Part shown: in pieces, positions 13,361 through 64,000 of the stretch
Layout of the letters: each line of letters starts with the position of its first letter
Numbering within the stretch: position 1 is the first letter of the stretch
Assembly (NCBI GenBank): GCA_951217055.1
Contig: OX578277.1
Coordinates: 11,155,334-11,219,333 of the forward strand
Source: Gerris lacustris
Taxonomy: Eukaryota; Arthropoda; Insecta; Hemiptera; Gerridae
Reading direction: 5' to 3'
DNA: 64,000 nt
Position numbers and translations under genes: made by a program
The notes under the pieces: model-generated
What the model was told of the DNA's origin: nothing
Databases searched by the model: none
What the model saw: only the letters and a program-made list of their open reading frames with translations

Positions 13361-13735
13361 TTGTTACCCCAATAATTACAGACATTTAGGTTATTATTTT
13401 TTTCAGTGAATCACATCCGAGTGGTTTACCAATAGTAACTATATGATAAGAAATCAGTTTAAAAATAAAACAGGCAAAATAAATTTGTATCAAAATATGT
13501 ACCAAGTTAAATATATTGACAATAAACTTATCCATTTTGATATTTAAGTTTTCTCAACTTATTCTCTGAGAGTAAGTTTAGTAAAATATCAGTTGATGTG
13601 ACTTACTCAAAAGGAGAATAATCTTTAAACAACTAACAATAATTTAAAATTATATAAAATAAATATCATTTAAAGATTACTACCCTGTAATTATCCGCAG
13701 TCATTACATAAATTGTGTAATAAATAAGATAAATA

Positions 13736-14395
13736 AATATATATATAGCATAGGATTTTTTAAAAAAAATAATTACATAAATTATGACATAAGATAAATA
13801 AATTTATATAAGTAGGATAGGATTTTTTTTAAATTTTTTTTATGTGTTTTTAAAAGCTAGTCCACGCCTACTCTTAAATGAATACTAAAGTAGAGGCAAC
13901 GCCACTTCGACCTGAAAACCTGGCTGTATAAAAACAGTCTTACTGGTCATGTTTATTTTTATTTATTAATATTTTTAGGGCGGAGGGGGGGGGGGGACTA
14001 GTTAAGGTACTCGGATGGAAATCCCACTTTTTTGAACACTTATAGATCAGCTTCTGTAATAGATAGAGATATGGGGTTTGCGGGGTCTGAAAACTACATT
14101 CGTCTACTTTAAATTTAATATCTATAACTTTAAAAACTATTGGGTGGATGCCACGCAATGACGGTTTGAAATAGGGTCTTAAAAAAAGTCGTTGTCTGTG
14201 TCCGGGTAGTAATCGTTATCTGGTATTATAGTTTTTATCTCCAGTAGGGACGAAATGTAACTTTTCAGGGCTAGATTATAGGTAATAATGTTGGTCTTTT
14301 CATCCCTGTTCTTAAAAACGGGGAAATAATGTGAAAACAGGGAAATAATGTAAAAACGGGATTATAATCCACGTTCGCCAACCTAATTATTTTGT
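13736..14395. other. AT-rich non-coding DNA
   Basis: Contains a G-run (13983-13995) and short direct repeats of gggaaataatgt near 14320-14350. Two similar segments (13720-13765, 13765-13815: aattacataaatt, ataaataaat) look like a small duplication. No gene seen. Confidence 0.45.
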
Positions 14396-15475
14396 AAATA
14401 GTAGAGAATGAATAGCAAATGTAGTGAATTGGTTGAAATCAGGTTGGCAACACTGCTTTTAAACTCCCAGCTGTATACGCCGGGGAAGTGTGACGTCACT
14501 TACGTAAAAAAAGTGTGTTGTTACGTTGGCTAAGCTGCCCTGGCTCATATCAAACAATGTACTTCTGGGGTTTATCAGTGCTATTTTATTTTATTATTTT
14601 TTAATCAATTATTTGTTTTATCATCTATAATGTATACATTTATTGGCTTATTAATGATGTTACTGATACATGATAAGGTCAAAAACAGTTAAAAAAGCTT
14701 TTAATAGAGTAAAAAGAGCACATCTGTGAGTAAGTTATTTTACATCTTCTTCGAGTTATTTGTGAGGATTATTTGTTTTATTATCTAAAATGTATACATT
14801 TATTGGCTTATTAATGATGTTACTAATATATGATAAGGTTAGAAACGGTTAAAAAAGCTTTTAATAGAATGAAAAGAGGAAAAAACTATAAAATGGTTAC
14901 AGAACTCTAGTAAATAATGGTTTGTTATGAGCCAGCAAAGATAACCTGACGAAAAATCATGGAGGGCGCATGCCGTCACAGCAACCTTTGTCACTTTTAC
15001 GTAACCTCTCTGACGCGACGTATTGCGAGTCATCCTACGATGTTTTGTTTACTTTTGCTTAGCTTTCGTTGAACTTTATTTTTTTTATTACTTTAAAAGT
15101 GATTACTAATTGTTTAAAATCATTTAAATAGTTTATATTATTTAATTTCTTTTTTAATTCGTTTAATAAAGAAATACAAATGTTTTCTTTGTTGAATAAA
15201 TCTTATATAGCGCTTTTTCTGGAGATAAAATGTTGTATGTACCTCGAGAATAATGCATTAATTCCCTTGTTATAATTATCTCCCTCGGCTACGCCTCGGG
15301 AGCTAATTGGCATTAAACCCTCGGCTTCGCCTCGGGAATTAAGATACCTAATGCCCTCGGCTTCGCCTCGGGATTTAGTTACCTTGATTCCTTCGGCTTT
15401 GTCTCAGGAATCAACTCAGTCAGGCGGGAAATAATATCTTACATTATTCCTTAGGTGCATAAATAACTATTATAG
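14396..15475. repeat. Interspersed repeat, long copy, with CCCTCGGCTTCGCCTCGGG units
   Basis: The longer relative of 3515-3745, with the same start and end phrases. It includes a 140-bp-spaced duplication (14607-14720 against 14768-14880: ttatttgttttatcatct, aatgtatacatttattggct). It also has four units of about 35 bp built on CCCTCGGCTTCGCCTCGGG at 15284-15420. Confidence 0.6.
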
Positions 15476-15639
15476 AATAAATTACCATAAGGGAGAGGGG
15501 GAACAACATTGAAGATGTGTTAAGCACAATGTTGCCTGAAGTCTGGGCAATTCTCTTGCAAGTATTGAATTGTTTGCAAGGAGCGATGGGACGGGGCACC
15601 ATCTTGCATATTTAATAATAATAATTTGAACTCAAATTT

Positions 15640-16430
15640 ATCAGCTGTTCAAATCCAAAATGGTGGATAATTCACGTAACGAGAATTTTTTTTTTTTTAA
15701 ATTTTGAGTGGAGTATCAAATGAAAGGTATTGAAGAGTAGATTACAAAAATATATAGCACTTGTAGAAAGTGTTTACTTTTCCATGGCATTCCCCCCCCC
15801 CCCCTCTTATACTAATTTCATGTTCAGAATACTAACGAAACCCTTTTTGCGTGAATCTTCACGTACAACCAATTTTTAATTTAAATTTAACTTCTAGCTG
15901 AATTTGCAATTTTTGTAATAATTTATCAGTAGTTTATAAACTAAGATACATTGAAATTATTTTACTTAGTGAAAATATCTATATGCTACAGATCATTTAC
16001 CCCCTCCCCCCTCCTCCCTTTATTTTATACTCCCCTTCTTCAGGATCGAATACTTTTCAAAAATTCCCTAATTAGTAAATTCCGACTACTGGAAAATCAT
16101 TCTTAAACTTTCAAGGAAAAGTAAAGGTTAATTTCTCCTTTAACTCCCCCCTCCCCCTCGAATTCCTGATGTTTTAACCCCGATATCTCATACACCCCCC
16201 CTAGGTTGGAATTAGAATTATGATTTATTAATATAAAAAGAATTCCTTCACTAAGTGTTAACTTCCTAGCTTCCGAAAATCAGTCTGGCCTCAATGCCCC
16301 TTCTTACTTTACTCTATTATACCCCCTTCCGTATTTCCTATCTTAGGGTTAAAATTTCTGTAAATCCTTTCTTGGCAGCCATTTTTTTTTTTTTTTTTAT
16401 TAAATAGAAATGGTCAACAAATGCAATTTA
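15640..16430. repeat. Decayed interspersed repeat family R2 and low-complexity C-runs
   Basis: Phrases such as gagtatcaaatgaaaggtat, tgaagagtagattacaaa and aacgaaacccttttt recur at 32060-32125 and 32500-32710, and weakly at 45440-45500. Poly-C and CT-rich stretches are common. No gene. Confidence 0.5.
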
Positions 16431-16439
16431 ACTTGGTGC

Positions 16440-16690
16440 GCAGGCTTCCGCGGGTAGATTCGTCATAAACAGCTTGGTTTCCGGCGAAATCCGCGTCACG
16501 ATGGGGTTGAAATCCGACGTTTCGCTTCCACTGCTGGAAGCATCTTCAGGGGTGTGGTGCATCGTGGTGTTGACTCAAAGCATATCCTCTCGAAGTATAT
16601 CCTGTGTTTGCTTGAAACGTCGGATTTCAACCCCTTCGTGACGTGGATTTCACCGGAAACCCAAGCTGTCCATGACAAATGCAATTTAAA
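16440..16690. mobile_element. Penelope-like element terminal fragment, foldback
   Basis: Contains the terminal phrases of the Penelope-like element at 39-41 kb: gggtagattcgtcataaaca, aatccgacgtttcgc and gaagcatcttcaggggtg. The outer parts are inverted copies: cgtcacgatggggttgaaat with ccgacgtt on the left, aacgtcggatttcaacccct with tcgtgacg on the right. No RT sequence is left. The 62- and 65-codon ORFs are by-products. Confidence 0.7.
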
Positions 16691-17641
16691 TGAGTTTATT
16701 TCACCTTTTCAAAGAAATGATAATAATGTTATAGTCAGAGGACTTATTTGAAAAATACGTAAATGACCACACCATCTTAAATCAAAATGGTAGATTATAA
16801 AACTTAAAAAAAAAAATAAAAAAATAAAAATATCTATGTCATAAATGGAAGCTAACATCCAAATTTTCCAAAAGTTTTCAGTGCAATAGGATTTCCGGAG
16901 ATATCGTTATATCAATTCTTCCGCCATCTTGAATCAAAATGGTGGAGAGATAGATCAGAGATAGATTTCTTAGCAAAAAACCTAAGGGAAACTAAAGAAA
17001 AATTTCTTGTTCATATATCCAGATATTCCAGAGATGTCGTGGCAGTAAGTCCCCTCCTGTTTTTTTGCTTTTATTTGACATAATATATTTTATTTATAAA
17101 ATTTATTATTTTAATTTATTTAAAGGAACATACCAAAAAGTTTGGTTGGTCAAATTTAAGTTGTTACATTATCAAAAAGCGAGGGTAGGGGGAGAGGGTA
17201 AGGAGGAAGAAGGAGTAAAAGTGTGAAAACAACACAAATAAATCCACAGCAGGTGGCATCCTCGACCAAATTTAATAAAAGTACCTAATCATGGAAACCT
17301 ACTTGTTTGTATATTGTAGATGATGTTTTGGCTAAGCTTTAGAATGTGGTAACCAATACCCTGTTTTTACCAGATTACACTTCGAAATTGAGATATTTTG
17401 AAGAGATTAATGCCCCTTCGACTTAAATTTTTATGAAATAAAGGAATATTAAAGCTTATAAACAAGTGATTATATCCCTTTGTCAAACCAGTGATAACAA
17501 TAGAATAAAAACATGTGTTGCGGGCTTGGTAACCGTATTCTAAAGCTGTTCCTTATGTTTTATAAAAGGAGGTGTGAACTAGGCTTTAAAAACATAATAA
17601 AATACAAATACATATACACAAATAAAGATTGTTTTTCCAAT

Positions 17642-60238
<42,597 letters not shown>

Positions 60239-60423
60239 CTGTTAACATGATAATAACAATAATTTGAAGTATCAGGTAATGAAAGAGACAGATGTAAGTA
60301 TGAGATTAAATCGATTCGTCAAAGAAGAAGTGTAAGAAAGAAAAAAGTGAGAAGGTTAAAATCTGTTTCTCTTTCAAACTTACAATATTCAAACAATAAC
60401 TTTAATTTCTTACAATAAATTAA

Positions 60424-62795
60424 TTAATGACAGGAGATTTAAACCTCTGTCTCAACTCCTACACTGACTGATTCTCTTTCACACTTGATCTCTTCTCACC
60501 GGTACTGAAGATGACTATTTGTAGTTGAAGTTAGCTATGTACAATAAACTTACTAAAGACAGGAGATTTAAACCTCTGTCTCAACTCCTACACTGACTGT
60601 TTCTCTTTCACACTTGATCTCTTCTCACCGGTACTGAAGATGACTATTTGTAGTTGAAAGTTAGCTTTGTACAATAAACTTACTAAAGACAGGAGATTTA
60701 AACCTCTGTCTCAACTCCTACACTGACTGTTTCTCTTTCACCCTTGATCTCTTCTCACCGGTACTGAAGATGACTATTTGTAGTTGAAAGTTAGCTTTGT
60801 ACAATAAACTTACTAAAGACAGGAGATTTAAACCTCTGTCTCAACTCCTACACTGACTGTTTCTCTTTCACACTTGATCTCTTCTCACCGGTACTGAAGA
60901 TGACTATTTGTAGTTGAAAGTTAGCTTTGTACAATAAACTTACTAAAGACAGGAGATTAAAACCTCTGTCTCAACTCCTACACTGACTGTTTCTCTTTCA
61001 CACTTGATCTCTTCTCACCGGTACTGAAGATGACTATTTGTAGTTGAAAGTTAGCTTTGTATAATACACTTACTAAAGACAGGAGATTTAAACCTCTGTC
61101 TCAACTCCTACACTGACTGTTTCTCTTTCACACTTGATCTCTTCTCACCGGTACTGAAGATGACTATTTGTAGTTGAAAGTTAGCTTTGTACAATAAACT
61201 TACTAAAGACAGGAGATTTAAACCTCTGTCTCAACTCCTACACTGACTGTTTCTCTTTCACCCTTGATCTCTTCTCACCGGTACTGAAGATGACTATTTG
61301 TAGTTGAAAGTTAGCTTTGTACAATAAACTTACTAAAGACAGGAGATTTAAACCTCTGTCTCAACTCCTACACTGACTGTTTCTCTTTCACACTTGATCT
61401 CTTCTCACCGGTACTGAAGATGACTATTTGTAGTTGAAAGTTAGCTTTGTACAATAAACTTACTAAAGACAGGAGATTAAAACCTCTGTCTCAACTCCTA
61501 CACTGACTGTTTCTCTTTCACACTTGATCTCTTCTCACCGGTACTGAAGATGACTATTTGTAGTTGAAAGTTAGCTTTGTACAATACACTTACTAAAGAC
61601 AGGAGATTTAAACCTCTGTCTCAACTCCTACACTGACTGTTTCTCTTTCACACTTGATCTCTTCTCACCGGTACTGAAGATGACTATTTGTAGTTGAAAG
61701 TTAGCTTTGTACAATAAACTTACTAAAGACAGGAGATTTAAACCTCTGTCTCAACTCCTACACTAACTGTTTCTCTTTCACACTTGATCTCTTCTCACCG
61801 GTACTGAAGATGACTATTTGTAGTTGAAAGTTAGCTTTGTACAATAAACTTACTAAAGACAGGAGATTTAAACCTCTGTCTCAACTCCTACACTGACTGT
61901 TTCTCTTTCACACTTGATCTCTTTTCACCGGTACTGAAGATGACTATTTGTAGTTGAAAGTTAGCTTTGTACAATAAACTTACTAAAGACAGGAGATTTA
62001 AACCTCTGTCTCAACTCCTACACTGACTGTTTCTCTTTCACACTTGATCTCTTCTCACCGGTACTGAAGATGACTATTTGTAGTTGAAAGTTAGCTTTGT
62101 ACAATAAACTTACTAAAGACAGGAGATTTAAACCTCTGTCTCAACTCCTACACTGACTGTTTCTCTTTCACACTTGATCTCTTCTCACCGGTACTGAAGA
62201 TGACTATTTGTAGTTGAAAGTTAGCTTTGTACAATAAACTTACTAAAGACAGGAGATTTAAACCTCTGTCTCAACTCCTACACTGACTGTTTCTCTTTCA
62301 CACTTGATCTCTTCTCACCGGTACTGAAGATGACTATTTGTAGTTGAAAGTTAGCTTTGTACAATAAACTTACTAAAGACAGGAGATTTAAACCTCTCTC
62401 TCAACTCCTGCACTGACTGTTTCTCTTTCACACTTGATCTCTTCTCACCGGTACTGAAGATGACTATTTGTAGTTGAAAGTTAGCTTTGTACAATAAACT
62501 TACTAAGCACAGGAGATTTAAACCTCTGTCTCAACTCCTACACTGACTGTTTCTCTTTCACACTTGATCTCTTCTCACCGGTACTGAAGATGACTATTTG
62601 TAGTTGAAAGTTAGCTTTGTACAATAAACTTACTAAAGACAGGAGATTTAAACCTCTGTCTCAACTCCTACACTGACTGTTTCTCTTTCACACTTGATCT
62701 CTTCTCACCAGTACTGAAGATGACTATTTGTAGTTGAAAGTTAGCTTTGTACAATAATCTTACTAAAGACAGGAGATTTTGACCTCTGTCTCTGA
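60424..62795 (-). repeat. 130-bp satellite, about 18 units (array 4)
   Basis: Same unit as arrays 1-3, inverted with respect to arrays 1 and 2 and therefore sense to the cyclase transcript. It begins about 185 bp upstream of cyclase exon a. Private variants recur 520 bp apart (cccttgatct at 60741 and 61261, gagattaaaacc at 60953 and 61473, aatacactt at 61064 and 61584), showing that a block of four units was duplicated. Confidence 0.97.
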
Positions 62796-63257
62796 GTTCA
62801 TTTACAATTGGTCACCCGTGAATTTCTGGTTACTGCCAGATAAAATTTCAAATAATAAATAATACCTACACCTCTAGGAATACTTCGCATCACGTCCTAA
62901 ATTATTGTTTATTAAACTAGTTCAAATATACTGCTTTTAAAATCTGACAAATTTGTATAAATCTACCAAAATGTTTTCCTAGAATTCCATCCCTTCATTC
63001 CAATCAGTAGTCCCATATTCCGAATTCATCACGAAATGCTTGGATTAGTAAGTTCGGGGAAATCTATCGAAATCTAAAATACCTCTGAAAATCCAAATTC
63101 CCTTCTGTTCTATCAGAAATGAAATCAGCAAATTCCATAACAGGTAAAATTCAACAACATAAATGTTGTTTTGAGCTGTGTCATGTGTAAAAAAAGAATG
63201 CGTGTGGCATGTGCGAATTTTGCTTATACTGTTAATCACTGAAGAGCGCTTACAGTG
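62796..63257. other. Unique-looking intronic DNA
   Basis: AT-rich sequence between two satellites. No splice-phase-compatible cyclase exon, RNA or transposon end was recognised. Confidence 0.5.
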
Positions 63258-64000
63258 ATAACTCATCTATTTCAACTAATGTATAACTACAACTATTGTG
63301 GTAAATAACTTATGTATTGTTCAACTAAAGTAGTAATTGTTATTTTGTAATGTAGTGTTTAGATGCTATGTTACCTGATGATGTAATGTATTGAAATGTA
63401 CATTGTAAACTCATCTATTGTACAACTAAAGTAGAAATTGTTAGTTTGTAATGTAGTGTTTAGATGCTATGTTACCTGATGATGTAATGTATTGAAATGT
63501 ACATTGTAAACTCATCTATTGTACAACTAAAGTAGTAATTGTTAGTTTGTAATGTAGTGTTTAGATGCTATGTTACCTGATGATGTAATGTATTGAAATG
63601 TACATTGTAAACTCATCTATTGTACAACTAAAGTAGTAATTGTTAGTTTGTAATGTAGTGTTTAGATGCTATGTTACCTGATGATGTAATGTATTGAAAT
63701 GTACATTGTAAACTCATCTATTGTACAACTAAAGTAGTAATTGTTAGTTTGTAATGTAGTGTTTAGATGCTATGTTACCTGATGATGTAATGTATTGAAA
63801 TGTACATTGTAAACTCATCTATTGTACAACTAAAGTAGTAATTGTTAGTTTGTAATGTAGTGTTTAGATGCTATGTTACCTGATGATGTAATGTATTGAA
63901 ATGTACATTGTAAACTCATCTATTGTACAACTAAAGTAGTAATTGTTAGTTTGTAATGTAGTGTTTAGATGCTATGTTACCTGATGATGTAATGTATTGA
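63258..64000 (+). repeat. 101-bp satellite, at least 7 units, runs off the window
   Basis: Period 101 bp with very few differences. The unit contains gtttagatgctatgttacct, gatgatgtaatgtattgaaa and tgtacattgtaaactcatct. The first unit (63258-63358) is the most diverged. Confidence 0.97.

Overview
The window is AT-rich, intron-rich eukaryotic DNA. It almost certainly comes from an arthropod, most likely an insect, although the order cannot be fixed from the sequence. The evidence is GT-AG split exons of an animal membrane adenylyl cyclase, tRNA-derived SINEs, Penelope, copia, RTE and Jockey retroelements, many TIR transposons and long (TA)n tracts. There is no operon-like organisation and no sign of a bacterial or viral genome.

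One real gene dominates. On the minus strand, 19 exons between 60238 and 17642 join without a break in frame into 2427 coding bases (808 codons plus TAA). They encode the 3' part of a class III membrane adenylyl cyclase of ADCY5/6-like type: catalytic domain C1, a short C1b linker, TM7-TM12 with a glycosylated loop, catalytic domain C2 and the stop codon. The N-terminus and TM1-TM6 were not found and should lie above base 64000 on the same strand. All 19 exon boundaries were read by hand from GT/AG sites and agree in codon phase.

Everything else I can name is repeats, mostly inside the cyclase introns or in its 3' flank (1-17 kb). From left to right: 1-17.4 kb is 3' flank with SINEs, a hAT MITE with a perfect 8-bp TSD (5135-5916), (TA)n tracts, a TA-flanked 1.2-kb MITE nested in an older GC-rich repeat (11.3-13.4 kb), and a Penelope fragment at 16.4 kb. 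17.6-30 kb holds the C2 and TM exons, a copia element nested in a TTAA-flanked MITE (18.9-21.5 kb), a 128-bp-arm hairpin (23.9-24.2 kb) and a 130-bp satellite array (27.2-29.5 kb). 30-47 kb holds the linker and C1 exons, a 48-bp minisatellite, a 1.4-kb foldback element whose left arm carries a 29-bp minisatellite, a decayed Penelope-like element (39-41 kb) and another 130-bp array. 47-60 kb is a very long intron of nested transposons, SINEs, non-LTR fragments and (TA)n. 60-64 kb holds the first exon in view, a further 130-bp array and a 101-bp satellite that runs off the end.

The most unusual structural feature is the 130-bp satellite family. It occupies four different introns of this one gene, in both orientations, in each case close to an exon. 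No new enzymatic or defence system was found.
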